DNA of 64,000 bases from positions 310,001-374,000 of the forward strand of contig CAVQCX010000030.1 in NCBI GenBank assembly GCA_963711095.1, written 5' to 3'. A program made the translations under genes and the position numbers. The notes under the pieces were generated by a model. The model was not told the origin of the DNA, made no database searches, and worked only from the letters and a program-made list of their open reading frames with translations. This document shows, piece after piece, positions 1 to 8,335 of this stretch. The stretch comes from CAVQCX01 sp963711095 (lineage in GTDB: Bacteria; Pseudomonadota; Gammaproteobacteria; Chromatiales; Chromatiaceae). The stretch's first letter is position 1, and every line of letters starts with the position of its first letter.

Positions 1-110
1 CGAGCAGCGGCCTGCGCCAGCTCCTCACGACGCTCCAGCTCCAGGCTGCCGGGGGTCTCGCCGAGATGCGCCTGCTCGATCCAATCCAGTCTTTGCTGCT
101 TCGATTCCAT
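1..110 (-). CDS. 5' end of unidentified gene, runs off window
   Basis: Only the first 36 codons lie in the window, read leftwards from an ATG at 110 (MESKQQRLDW...). The start is four bases past the stop of the acetyltransferase at 115-546, so the two are probably co-translated from one mRNA together with roxA. The visible part is hydrophilic, glutamate-rich and likely helical, with no signal peptide. I do not recognise the family from this fragment. Confidence 0.5.
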   Translation of the reverse strand, partial: MESKQQRLDWIEQAHLGETPGSLELERREELAQAAA

Positions 111-114
111 GGGC

Positions 115-546
115 TCACTCCGGGACCGCTCGGGTCATTCGATGATGGGGCATCCCGGCCTCCAGGAATCCCTCTCCCTCGGCGACGAAGCCGTGACGCT
201 CGTAGAAGGCCATGACATAAGTTTGGGCGTTCACGACGACTCGGGCCAGCCCTCGGCGGTGCGCCTCCTGCAGTGCCCGCTGCAGCAGCAGGCTGCCCAG
301 GCCGCGGCGCCGCCAGCCCTGGCTCACGGCCATACGGCCGATGTGGCCATCGGGCAGCAGACGCGCGGTGCCTAGGGCGCGCCCCTGCGCATCTTCCGCC
401 AGCAGGTGCAGGGCGCCGGCGTCCTGGTCGTCCCACTCCAGATCCGCCGGTACCCCCTGCTCCTCTACGAACACGGCCCAGCGCAAGGCCTTGAGCGCCT
501 CGGCGTCGCGCTGCCAGTGAGCAAGGCGGATGCGCACCTCATTCAT
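115..546 (-). CDS. GNAT family N-acetyltransferase (ElaA/YjcF-like)
   Basis: A 143-residue cytosolic acetyltransferase that should transfer acetyl from acetyl-CoA to an unknown amine. The GNAT fold is visible as RWAVFVEEQGVP near residues 22-33 (typical of the YjcF/ElaA branch), the acetyl-CoA loop QGWRRRGLGSLLL near residues 76-88, and the C-terminal AFYERHGF segment. The length is normal for the family. Its start overlaps the stop of roxA by a few bases (ATGAATGA), so it is the second gene of a roxA operon. The substrate cannot be told from the sequence. Confidence 0.85.
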   Translation of the reverse strand: MNEVRIRLAHWQRDAEALKALRWAVFVEEQGVPADLEWDDQDAGALHLLAEDAQGRALGTARLLPDGHIGRMAVSQGWRRRGLGSLLLQRALQEAHRRGLARVVVNAQTYVMAFYERHGFVAEGEGFLEAGMPHHRMTRAVPE

Positions 547-1714
547 GCTCGAAATGCAGATGCCCCCGGTTGTATAGCTCGGTCAGCAGCTCGAGACACT
601 CGCCCTGCTCGAGCCAGCCGGCGAGATAGCCGAAGTGCAGCCGCCGCTGCTGGGTCAGGGCCTCGAGAAAGCCGCCGCGATCGGACGGAAACGCCAGCTC
701 CTCGCCGTTGACGTAAAGATAGTCGCGTCCCGCCACGCCGCGGATGAAGGCCATGCGCGAGAGTCCGTTTCTGACAATCAGCGCGCGCTCCTGAAGCAGG
801 GTATAGAGCGTCCGAGCGTCAAAGCGCTGATCCGGAGGCTCGACCACCAGTCGGGGCTTGGGCTCGGTGATGTATCGGCCGAGCCAGCGGTGACGCTGGG
901 CGGGGTCGTCCCGGAGGGCCCGATCCAGCAGGGCGTCGATCCCCTGCAGCACATCGGGCGCGATCTCGGCGCTGGCACGGGCCGGGCGAAGCTCGCCGTC
1001 GCGGTAGCGCTCGGCCGAGACGCTGCGCTGCAGCAGGTCCTCGCAGTAGGCGCAGGCCATCTCCCGCAGGGTCGGGGCCCTGAAGCCCACCGAGTAGGTC
1101 ATGCAGCCTGACCCCTCGGCCACACCCCAATGGGCGACCCCTGGCGGTAGGTAGAGCAGGTCCCCCGGCTCCAGAGCCCAGGTCTCCTCGGGCTCGAAAC
1201 GGGCCAGGATGCGCAGATCCAGCCCCGGGATCAGGTCCGCGTCGCTGGTCGGTCGATGGTGCAGCTGCCAGCGGCGGCGTCCTGCGCCCTGGATCAGGAA
1301 CACGTCGTAATCATCGGCGTGGGGACCGACCGAGCCCTGATCTGCCGCATAGCTGATCATGATGTCGTCGACGCGCCAGTCGGGCAGAAACCGGAACGGC
1401 TCCAGCAAGTCGGCGACCTCCGGGATGAGCTTGTCCACGTCCTGGACCAGCAGTGTCCAATGGGTCTCGGGCAGGGCATCGAAGTCTGCCTCACGGAAGG
1501 GGCCGTGGCGCACCACCCAGGCCGGGTCCCCGGTCTGCTGGAGCACGATCCGGGATTCGACCTCCTCCTCGCAGGCGAGTCCCGCGAGCTCGCCCGGCTC
1601 CAGCGGTGAGACGAATCCCGGCAGGGCGCCGCGCATCAGCAAGGGCTTCTTCTGCCAATAGGTGTGCAGAAATCGCTCGAGATCGAGCGCCTCGGGCAGG
1701 ACGAGCTTGGACAT
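539..1714 (-). CDS. roxA: 50S ribosomal protein L16 arginine hydroxylase
   Basis: A 391-residue JmjC/cupin oxygenase of the RoxA (YcfD) family, which hydroxylates an arginine of ribosomal protein L16 using Fe(II), O2 and 2-oxoglutarate. The N-terminal FLHTYWQKKPLLMRGALP segment is characteristic. The metal-binding triad is seen as H132 and D134 (GPHADDYDVF) and H195 (PPGVAHWGV). The rest forms the dimerisation and winged-helix parts expected in the full-length family. It lies just downstream of purB on the same strand and overlaps the acetyltransferase behind it. Confidence 0.92.
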   Translation of the reverse strand: MSKLVLPEALDLERFLHTYWQKKPLLMRGALPGFVSPLEPGELAGLACEEEVESRIVLQQTGDPAWVVRHGPFREADFDALPETHWTLLVQDVDKLIPEVADLLEPFRFLPDWRVDDIMISYAADQGSVGPHADDYDVFLIQGAGRRRWQLHHRPTSDADLIPGLDLRILARFEPEETWALEPGDLLYLPPGVAHWGVAEGSGCMTYSVGFRAPTLREMACAYCEDLLQRSVSAERYRDGELRPARASAEIAPDVLQGIDALLDRALRDDPAQRHRWLGRYITEPKPRLVVEPPDQRFDARTLYTLLQERALIVRNGLSRMAFIRGVAGRDYLYVNGEELAFPSDRGGFLEALTQQRRLHFGYLAGWLEQGECLELLTELYNRGHLHFEHE

Positions 1715-2085
1715 GAACAGCTCCCTTGTGCGCGGCTGGTGTGGGCAAGTGTAGCAACTGTGCTCGGGCGGCCACGAGGCGCCCGGTTACGACGGATTGG
1801 AAAAACGCAGGCGCAAAAAAAACCCGTCCTACCATCGCTGGGGGTCGGTAGGCCGGGCGGATTGGACGGGGATTCGGGGCCCCGGGGGATGCGGTTCGGC
1901 GGGTTCTCGGGGCTGCCCTGGTCCAATCAACGGCTGTATTTATCCCAGATTCCGCCGGGCGAAAGCGTGCACGAGGTCACAGTTCTTGGGCTCGCTCAAT
2001 GGGCTGACGCCGCGGGCCCCGGTCGGCCAAGGGGCTGGCCTTCGAGGAGCCCCGGTTGTGAGAGGCGAGCCTCTCGGCGACCCGG
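1715..2085. other. purB-roxA intergenic region
   Basis: This 371-base gap has no convincing gene. The roxA-proximal part contains an A-rich run (near 1800-1825) that could belong to a roxA promoter. The purB-proximal end carries one degenerate copy of the palindromic repeat described at 2021-2083. Confidence 0.4.
2021..2083. repeat. degenerate copy of the 97-bp palindromic repeat
   Basis: The right-arm sequence GGTCGGCCAAGGGGCTGGCC (2021-2040) is followed by the left-arm sequence from 2057 (TGTGAGAGGCGAGCCTCTCG and GCGACC). This is the same right-arm/spacer/left-arm order as in the array at 5477-6037. The linker is 14 bases here instead of 21. It abuts the purB stop codon, so it may act as a 3'-end hairpin for purB. 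Confidence 0.6.
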
Positions 2086-3453
2086 CTAGATGCCCCTCGC
2101 CTGATCCGCGGCGTTGCCGGTGTAGCCGCCCGGGGTCAGGGCGCGCAGGGACGCCTTGGCGGCCTCCGGCAGGTCCAGACTGTCAATGAACCGGCGGATA
2201 TCTTCGGCGCACAGTCGCTGGCCGCGGCTGAGCTCCTTGAGCCGCTCATAGGGCTTGTCGATGCCGTAGCGGCGCATCAGGGTCTGGATCGGCTCGGCGA
2301 GCACCTCCCAGTTCTCGTCCAGGTCGGCGGCGAGTCTCGCCGCGTCAACCTCGAGCTTGGATATGCCCCGGATCGCCGAGTGCAGCGCGATGCCGGTGTG
2401 GGCCAGCCCCACGCCCAGGTTGCGCAGCACGGTGGAGTCGGTGAGGTCGCGCTGCCAGCGCGAGATCGGCAGCTTGGCGGCGAGATGGGCGAACAGCGCG
2501 TTGGCGATGCCCAGGTTGCCCTCGGCGTTCTCAAAGTCGATCGGGTTGACCTTGTGGGGCATGGTGGATGAGCCCACCTCGCCGGCGATCGTCTTCTGCC
2601 GGAAATAGCCGAGGGAGATGTAGCTCCAGGCATCGCGGCAGAAATCGATCAGCACGGTGTTGAAACGGGCCAGCGTATCGAACAGCTCGGCGATGTAATC
2701 GTGGGGCTCGATCTGAGTGGTGTAGGGGCTCCAGGCGAGCCCCAGGCCCTCGACGAAGTCTCGGGCGAAGCCGCTCCAGTCCAGCTCCGGATAGGCTGCC
2801 AGATGGGCGTTGTAGTTGCCCACGGCGCCGTTGATCTTGCCGAGCAGGGGCGCAGCGGCAAGCTGCTCGCGCTGGCGCTGCAGCCGGTAGGCGAAATTGG
2901 CCATCTCCTTGCCGAGCGTGGTCGGCGAGGCGGGCTGGCCGTGGGTGCGAGACAGCATGGCTTGGTCGGCGTGGGCGTGGGCCAGGGCACGCAGCCCGGC
3001 GATCAGCTCGTCCATCAGCGGTAGCAGCACCTGTCCGCGGCCCTCGCGCAGCATCAGCGCGTGGGCCAGGTTGTTGATGTCCTCGGAGGTGCAGGCGAAA
3101 TGGATGAATTCGCTGACTGCCGAGAGCTCCTGATTGCCCGCGACCTTCTCCTTGAGGAAGTACTCGACTGCCTTGACGTCGTGATTGGTGGTGCGCTCGA
3201 TGTTCTTGACCCGGTGGGCGTCCTCTTCGCTGAAGTGCTCGAAGATCCCTTCCAGGATCTTCAGCGCATGCTCGCTGAAGGCGGGCACCTCGGCGATGCC
3301 GGGGTGGGCGGCGAGTGCCTGCAGCCAGCGCACCTCCACCAGCACACGATGGCGGATCAGGCCGAATTCGCTGAAAATAGGCCGCAGATCGGCGCTGCGA
3401 GCGGCATAGCGTCCGTCCACCGGGGAGACCGCGGTCAGGGTCGTAAGCTCCAT
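2086..3453 (-). CDS. purB: adenylosuccinate lyase
   Basis: A 455-residue enzyme of purine synthesis that cleaves SAICAR to AICAR and adenylosuccinate to AMP. The start is set at 3453 (MELTTLTAVSPVDGRY), which matches the usual N-terminus and length (E. coli PurB has 456 residues). The reading frame stays open further upstream but is not conserved there. The fumarase/lyase signature GSSTMPHKVNP is at residues 294-304, and the TTNHDVKA and HGQPASPTTLGKE motifs are present. It is divergent from ggt across 84 bases and is followed by roxA. Confidence 0.96.
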   Translation of the reverse strand: MELTTLTAVSPVDGRYAARSADLRPIFSEFGLIRHRVLVEVRWLQALAAHPGIAEVPAFSEHALKILEGIFEHFSEEDAHRVKNIERTTNHDVKAVEYFLKEKVAGNQELSAVSEFIHFACTSEDINNLAHALMLREGRGQVLLPLMDELIAGLRALAHAHADQAMLSRTHGQPASPTTLGKEMANFAYRLQRQREQLAAAPLLGKINGAVGNYNAHLAAYPELDWSGFARDFVEGLGLAWSPYTTQIEPHDYIAELFDTLARFNTVLIDFCRDAWSYISLGYFRQKTIAGEVGSSTMPHKVNPIDFENAEGNLGIANALFAHLAAKLPISRWQRDLTDSTVLRNLGVGLAHTGIALHSAIRGISKLEVDAARLAADLDENWEVLAEPIQTLMRRYGIDKPYERLKELSRGQRLCAEDIRRFIDSLDLPEAAKASLRALTPGGYTGNAADQARGI

Positions 3454-3537
3454 AGGCACTTTGGGTACTCCGGTATCTTGGCTCTGGGGTGGGGCGCTGC
3501 CCTGTCCGGCACGCCGGCCCGAGAAGACGAGGCAACA
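3454..3537. promoter_or_regulatory. divergent purB/ggt promoter region
   Basis: The 84 bases between two divergent start codons must hold promoters or at least translation signals for both genes. No clear sigma-70 boxes can be named by eye. The assignment rests on gene arrangement. Confidence 0.4.
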
Positions 3538-5346
3538 GTGAAGCAACGAATTATACATACCGCCCGGCGGCTGCTCGGCCATCCCGGGCCGGCAGGTGCG
3601 CTGCTCGCGCTGTCCCTGGTATTGCTCGCGCCCTTGGCCTCGGGCGCGGACGCGCCGCCCGGGGCGGCGATCGCCAGCGCCCATCCGCTGGCGACCCGCG
3701 CGGGCATGGAGATCCTGGAGGCCGGAGGCAACGCCTTCGACGCGGCGGTAGCGGTGGCCGCGGCGCTTGCCGTGGTCGAGCCCTACAGCACGGGGCTCGG
3801 CGGCGGCGGCTTCTGGCTGCTACACCGCCAGGCTGACGGCCGCGACCTGATGGTCGACGCCCGGGAGCGGGCGCCGCTGGCGGCACGCCCGACAATGTAC
3901 CTGGATGCGCAGGGGCAGGTGATCCCGGGTGCCTCCCTGGACGGACCCCTGGCCGGTGCCATCCCCGGCACCCCGGCCGCGCTCGCATATGTCGCCGAGC
4001 AGTACGGTGTGCTGCCGCTGCAGCGCAGCCTCGCCCCAGCGATTCGGCTGGCTCGGGACGGCTTCCCGGTGGACCAGCGGCTGCACCGTTTCGCCGGGCT
4101 TCGCCTTAAGGCGCTCCAGGCATCCCCCGAGGCCGCCCGGATCTTCCTGCCCGGGGGTGAGCCGCCGCCGGTCGGGTCCATCCTGAAGCAGCCGGCGCTG
4201 GCCGACAGCCTCGAGGCGATCGCCGCTCAGGGCGCGGCCGGGTTCTACGACGGCGAGCTCGCGCGACGGCTGGTCGCGGGGGTGCACGCGGCCGGCGGGA
4301 TCTGGAGCCTGAATGACTTGCAGACGTACCGGGTGGCGGAGCGCGCGCCGATCCGCGTTTCCTACCAGGGCGCTTCCATCGTTCTGGCGCCCCCGCCTTC
4401 GTCCGGGGGCGTGGCCATCGGGACCATGCTCCGGATCCTTTCCGGCGCCGATTTGGATCGCCTGCCGGAGCCGACCCGGGTGCACCTGATCATCGAGACG
4501 ATGCGCCAGGCCTACCGGGACCGGGCCGAGTATCTGGGCGATCCGGACTTCTGGCCGGTCCCGGTCGTGCGCCTGCTGAGCGAGGAGCACGCCCAGAGCC
4601 GCCGGGCGATGATCGACCCGGACCGGGCCACGCCCAGCGCCTCCCTGCCGCCGGTCCCCGCGGACGCCCCCGGCGGCCCGGACACCACCCATTTCTCGAT
4701 CATCGACCGCCAGGGCAACCGGGTGGCGGCGACGCTGAGCATCAACTACCTGTTTGGGTCGGGCTTCATTCCCCCCGGCACCGGTGTGCTGGTCAACGAC
4801 GAGATGGACGATTTCGTCGCCAAGCCCGGGGTGCCCAACACCTATGGCCTGGTCGGGGGCCAGGCCAATGCCATCGAGCCGGGCAAACGCCCCCTGTCCA
4901 GCATGACCCCCAGCTTCGTGGAGACGCCGCGGGGGGTCGCGATCCTCGGCACCCCGGGGGGCAGTCGCATCATCAGCATGGTGCTACTCGGTATCCTCGA
5001 ATACCTGCACGGCGGCGACGCCCAGGCCATCGTCGATCGCCCACGCTTCCACCACCAGTATCTGCCCGACGAGGTGCTCTACGAGCGCGGCGCCTTCCCC
5101 CAGGCTACCCTGGATGCGCTGAAGAAGATGGGCTACACGCTGCGGGAAAGCGAGGACGGCTACGGCAACATGCAGGTGGTGGTCTGGGATCGGGAGAAGG
5201 GCACCCTGACCGCGGCGAGCGATCCGCGGGGGATAGGGGAGGCGCTGGTGCGGCTTACCCCGAGCAAGGAGCCTGCCAAGGCCCAGGGTCAGCCGAGCGC
5301 CGGGTCGGCGACTCCAGCGCCTCGGATCAACGGAGCAGCTCGATAG
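3538..5346 (+). CDS. ggt: gamma-glutamyltransferase, secreted
   Basis: A 602-residue Ntn-hydrolase that transfers or hydrolyses the gamma-glutamyl group of glutathione. I chose the GTG at 3538, because it gives a good signal peptide (basic start, then ALLALSLVLLAPLASGADA), predicting periplasmic export. The open frame upstream is antisense to purB. The autoprocessing/catalytic threonine is the first T of DTTHFS (T383), and GLGGGGF and the SSMTPSF...GTPGGSRI segment form the substrate pocket. The large and small subunits are therefore both encoded. The tail after residue 575 is low-complexity. Confidence 0.93.
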   Translation: MKQRIIHTARRLLGHPGPAGALLALSLVLLAPLASGADAPPGAAIASAHPLATRAGMEILEAGGNAFDAAVAVAAALAVVEPYSTGLGGGGFWLLHRQADGRDLMVDARERAPLAARPTMYLDAQGQVIPGASLDGPLAGAIPGTPAALAYVAEQYGVLPLQRSLAPAIRLARDGFPVDQRLHRFAGLRLKALQASPEAARIFLPGGEPPPVGSILKQPALADSLEAIAAQGAAGFYDGELARRLVAGVHAAGGIWSLNDLQTYRVAERAPIRVSYQGASIVLAPPPSSGGVAIGTMLRILSGADLDRLPEPTRVHLIIETMRQAYRDRAEYLGDPDFWPVPVVRLLSEEHAQSRRAMIDPDRATPSASLPPVPADAPGGPDTTHFSIIDRQGNRVAATLSINYLFGSGFIPPGTGVLVNDEMDDFVAKPGVPNTYGLVGGQANAIEPGKRPLSSMTPSFVETPRGVAILGTPGGSRIISMVLLGILEYLHGGDAQAIVDRPRFHHQYLPDEVLYERGAFPQATLDALKKMGYTLRESEDGYGNMQVVVWDREKGTLTAASDPRGIGEALVRLTPSKEPAKAQGQPSAGSATPAPRINGAAR

Positions 5347-5476
5347 GAGGCTCTGCCCCGCAAGCGGTGCGCCGTCGCGCAGAAAACAGCTGGATGATGA
5401 GAGCGCGCGCAGTCACCGAGGCGGTCCAAGGCTCCAGAGAATTCGCTCATGAAAACAACCGCCTGCCTCTATGTTT
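5347..5476. other. ggt 3' flank, no gene seen
   Basis: These 130 bases separate the ggt stop from the repeat array. I see no gene, RNA or clear terminator here. Confidence 0.4.
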
Positions 5477-6037
5477 TGTAGGAGGCGAGCCCTCTCGGCG
5501 ACCTTGCTGGCTTGGGTGGGACCGGGATCGGCCAGGGGGCTGGCCTCCTACAGGCGGTCGGGGATCTCGACGCTGTAGGAGGCGAGCCGTCTCGGCGACC
5601 TTGCTGCCTTCGGTGGGACTGCGATCGGCCAGGGGGCTGGCCTCCTACAGGCGGTCGGGGATCTCGATGTTGTAGGAGGCGAGCCCTCTCGGCGACCTTG
5701 CTGCCTTCGGTGGGACCGTGATCGGCCAGGGGGCTGGCCTCCTACAGGCGGTCGGGGATCTCGACGCTGTAGGAGGCGAGCCCTCTCGGCGACCTTGCTG
5801 CCTTCGGCGGGACCGGGATCGGCCAGGGGGCTGGCCTCCCACAGGCGGTCGGGGATCTCGATGCTGTAGGAGGCGAGCCCTCTCGGCGACCTTGCTGGCT
5901 TGGGTGGGACCGGGATCGGCCAGGGGGCTGGCCTCCCACAGGCGGTCGGGGATCTCGATGCTGTAGGAGGCGAGCCCTCTCGGCGACCTTGCTGCCTTCG
6001 GTGGGACCGTGATCGGCCAGGGGGCTGGCCTCCTACA
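5477..6037. repeat. array of six palindromic repeats, exact 97-bp period
   Basis: Six near-identical 76-base units begin at 5477, 5574, 5671, 5768, 5865 and 5962, separated by five 21-base linkers (GGCGGTCGGGGATCTCGA plus three bases). Each unit is one long imperfect palindrome. The left arm TGTAGGAGGCGAGCCC matches the reverse complement of the right arm GGGCTGGCCTCCTACA at 15 of 16 positions, with further pairing inside. This is the architecture of REP/BIME elements. Further copies occur at 2021-2083, 11401-11517 and 17380-17596. No REP-associated transposase is in the window. Confidence 0.93.
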
Positions 6038-6121
6038 AAGGCTCGGAGCCCTGCCCGTCAGGCTTTTGATGCACCCTCGGATCGCGGGCTATGCTGTCCC
6101 GGAGCGCAAGGGATCGGCCCG

Positions 6122-7720
6122 ATGACCACCATCTACCTCTCCTCGACCTACCTGGATCTCAAGGAGCACCGCACGGCGGTGTTCGAGGCCCTCCGCAGGT
6201 CGGGCTATCACGTCATTGCCATGGAAGACTACGTCGCACGGGATGAGCGGCCCGTGAAGGCCTGCCTGGACGACGTGGACCGCGCCGACATCTACGTGGG
6301 CCTTTTCGCCTTCCGCTACGGCTACATCCCGCCCGCGGAGCATGGCAACCCCGATCGCCTGTCCATCACCGAGCTGGAGTTTCGGCGCGCGGATTCCTCG
6401 CCGAAGACCCGCTGCCTCGTCTTTCTGCTGGACGAGACAGCGCCCTGGGCGACCCACCTCACCGATACCTGGACCGGCGAGGCCGACAAAGGGGAGCGAA
6501 TCCGGCAGCTCCGCAACGAGCTGTCGCGGGAGAAGATGGGGAGCTTCTTCTCGGGGACCTATGAGCTGGCGAGCCTGGTCCAGGCAGCGGTCACCCAATG
6601 TCTTGCTCCGAAAACCAGCGCCCCGAATCAACCGCCGGAACAGCCCGCACTGATCACCTGGGACGTAGCGGAAAAGGGCTCGCCCTACCCGGGCCTGCTG
6701 CCCCTGGTTGACTGGGTGGCCGAGCACCAGGAGGAGCTGCGCCTCCTGCATGTGGCCGAGGTGGATGCCGTCGAGTGGCAACGCCAGGGCCATGCCGTGC
6801 CCTACCTCTGGCCTACCGACCGCCTGCGGCGCCTGCAGGCGGTGATTGAGGGCCTGCCGACGAACCGGGCGAGTGAGGCGCTGCGCGCCTTCGCCTGGTC
6901 CCAGCAGCAGCTGATCCGGCTGCTGCACGACCTCGACCTGGCTCACGAGACCCGGGACAGCATCGGCCGGCAGCTGGCGGCCCTGGGTGATCCGCGTCCC
7001 GGGTTGGGGGTGCGCGATGACGGTACGCCGGACATCGACTGGGTCGCCATCCGCGGCGGGGAGGTCAAGCTTGAGAAAGGCGCCGGCAAGGTAGGTGTCG
7101 AGCCTTTCCACCTTGCCCGCTACCTGATCACCAATGCCCAGTTCCAGGCCTTCGTTGACGCCGAGGACGGCTATCGCGAAACGGCCTGGTGGAAGGCCAT
7201 GCCCCCCGACGCAAATAAGGGCCTCAAGGAGCCGCGGTGGCCCGAGTCCAACCGCCCGCGGGAGACCGTTTCCTGGTACGAGGCGGTCGCCTTCTGCCGC
7301 TGGCTGTCCCGGCGCCTGGGATTCGAGGTGCGCCTGCCCACCGACTACGAGTGGCAGCAGGCGGCCACCGGCGGCGACCCGGCCCGCGTCTATCCCTGGG
7401 GAGGGGAATGGGACGAGCGGCGCTGTAACACCCATGAGAGTGGGCTCAAACGCACCACCGCCGTTGGGCTATACCCGCTCGGCGCGAGCGCCCAGGGCGT
7501 GCTCGACCTGGCCGGCAACCTCTGGGAATGGTGTCTGAGCAAGTACTTGAAACCGCCGGATGCCGGTGTCGATGAATCGAACGAGTCTCGCGTGGTGCGC
7601 GGCGGCTCCTGGTGCTACGGTCGGGACTACGCGCGCGCGGACTCCCGCGACGACCCCCATCCGGTCGACCGCCTCGACTTCAGCGGCTTCCGGGTGTTGT
7701 GCGCGTCCCCCATCCGCTGA
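6122..7720 (+). CDS. DUF4062 and SUMF (formylglycine-type) domain protein
   Basis: A 532-residue protein starting at ATG 6122, where the DUF4062 motif begins immediately (MTTIYLSSTYLDLKEHR). The open frame upstream is only repeat DNA. Residues 1-150 are DUF4062, a domain found mainly in bacterial conflict and STAND-type proteins. A helical linker follows. Residues 303-530 are a SUMF/FGE C-type-lectin-like domain (PFHLARYLITNAQF, RLPTDYEWQQA, GNLWEW, VVRGGSW, SGFRVL). The cysteine context of true formylglycine-generating enzymes is not evident, so a binding or effector role is more likely than sulfatase activation. It is monocistronic and flanked by mobile repeats. Confidence 0.8.
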   Translation: MTTIYLSSTYLDLKEHRTAVFEALRRSGYHVIAMEDYVARDERPVKACLDDVDRADIYVGLFAFRYGYIPPAEHGNPDRLSITELEFRRADSSPKTRCLVFLLDETAPWATHLTDTWTGEADKGERIRQLRNELSREKMGSFFSGTYELASLVQAAVTQCLAPKTSAPNQPPEQPALITWDVAEKGSPYPGLLPLVDWVAEHQEELRLLHVAEVDAVEWQRQGHAVPYLWPTDRLRRLQAVIEGLPTNRASEALRAFAWSQQQLIRLLHDLDLAHETRDSIGRQLAALGDPRPGLGVRDDGTPDIDWVAIRGGEVKLEKGAGKVGVEPFHLARYLITNAQFQAFVDAEDGYRETAWWKAMPPDANKGLKEPRWPESNRPRETVSWYEAVAFCRWLSRRLGFEVRLPTDYEWQQAATGGDPARVYPWGGEWDERRCNTHESGLKRTTAVGLYPLGASAQGVLDLAGNLWEWCLSKYLKPPDAGVDESNESRVVRGGSWCYGRDYARADSRDDPHPVDRLDFSGFRVLCASPIR

Positions 7721-7867
7721 GCACCGGTCTGCTGGGCACTGGACACTGATTTTCTGCTCACCGTACCGCGCGCAGTGCGGTCGCGCGCGATTTTCATGCG
7801 CGCGACCAGCCGCCATATTGCTCGGCATAGGCCTCCGGTCCCCAGACGAAACTCCTCAGAAGCAATC
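7721..7867. other. intergenic, no gene seen
   Basis: This is the gap between the DUF4062 gene and the miniature element. It contains GC-rich alternating CGCG stretches (7767-7802) able to form small hairpins. I see no gene in it. Confidence 0.4.
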
Positions 7868-8004
7868 GGGGACAGACCACGATTTCGGGGGACCTAGGTC
7901 AGCATGGTCGGACGGCGTTTGCCGTCTCTGCACGCAGTAGAACGCTTGAAGACGGTCATTGATCATGTGTCAGGTAGATTGCGCGGAAATCGTGGTCTGT
8001 CCCC
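7868..8004. mobile_element. 137-bp miniature element, copy 1
   Basis: The element starts with GGGGACAGACCACGATTT (7868-7885) and ends with its exact reverse complement (7987-8004). A second copy of identical length lies at 11535-11671 and differs at only about ten positions. An internal hairpin GACGGCGTTTGCCGTC is present in both. It has no coding capacity, so it is a MITE-like element. Similar GGGGACAGACCACG ends are known to me beside REP-associated Y1 transposases, but that link is recall rather than shown here. Confidence 0.8.
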
Positions 8005-8035
8005 TGCATATGGCCGGGAGGAGTGCTAGCTTGAG

Positions 8036-8053
8036 TCCTACGTTTTTGTAGGA
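8036..8053. promoter_or_regulatory. inverted-repeat operator candidate upstream of RHH antitoxin
   Basis: The perfect inverted repeat TCCTAC-GTTTTT-GTAGGA ends 12 bases before the antitoxin start at 8066. Ribbon-helix-helix antitoxins usually repress their own promoter at such sites, so this is a likely autoregulatory operator. Confidence 0.45.
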
Positions 8054-8065
8054 ATCCAGGATTCG

Positions 8066-8335
8066 ATGCACACGTCCCAGATCTCCGCCAGCATCTCAGA
8101 GGAAACCCGCGAGCGCTTGGAGCGCTATGTGCGCGCCCGAGGCGTCAAGAAAGGTTTCGTGATCGAGCAGGCATTGCTGCACCACCTTCAGGCCCTCAGC
8201 GAGCTGCCCGAAGACGTGATGATCCCCGCTCGCCTGGTCGTCGACGGCGACTCCGGCGCCCGGATTCTCGCCCGCCTGGATGCCGAAGAGGGACCTAACG
8301 CGCCCATGCAAGAACTGTTCGCCGGCGGCGATTGA
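8066..8335 (+). CDS. ribbon-helix-helix type antitoxin
   Basis: An 89-residue protein whose first 45 residues (QISASISEETRERLERYVRARGVKKGFVIEQALL, in two adjacent parts) have the alternating strand and two-helix pattern of an RHH DNA-binding domain. The acidic C-terminal tail is the expected toxin-neutralising part. It directly precedes and overlaps a GNAT acetyltransferase, which is the arrangement of TacAT/AtaRT-type systems in which the toxin acetylates aminoacyl-tRNA. An inverted repeat just upstream suggests autoregulation. Confidence 0.75.
   Translation: MHTSQISASISEETRERLERYVRARGVKKGFVIEQALLHHLQALSELPEDVMIPARLVVDGDSGARILARLDAEEGPNAPMQELFAGGD

Noticed and set aside
3061..3537. Upstream in-frame extension of ggt by 159 codons.
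   Set aside because: It lies antisense to purB and would place residues before a clear signal peptide. GTG 3538 is the sensible start.
5477..6037. The regular 97-base array could be read as a CRISPR array.
   Set aside because: Repeat units are 76 bases and palindromic throughout, the 21-base linkers are nearly identical to each other rather than unique, and no cas gene is present.
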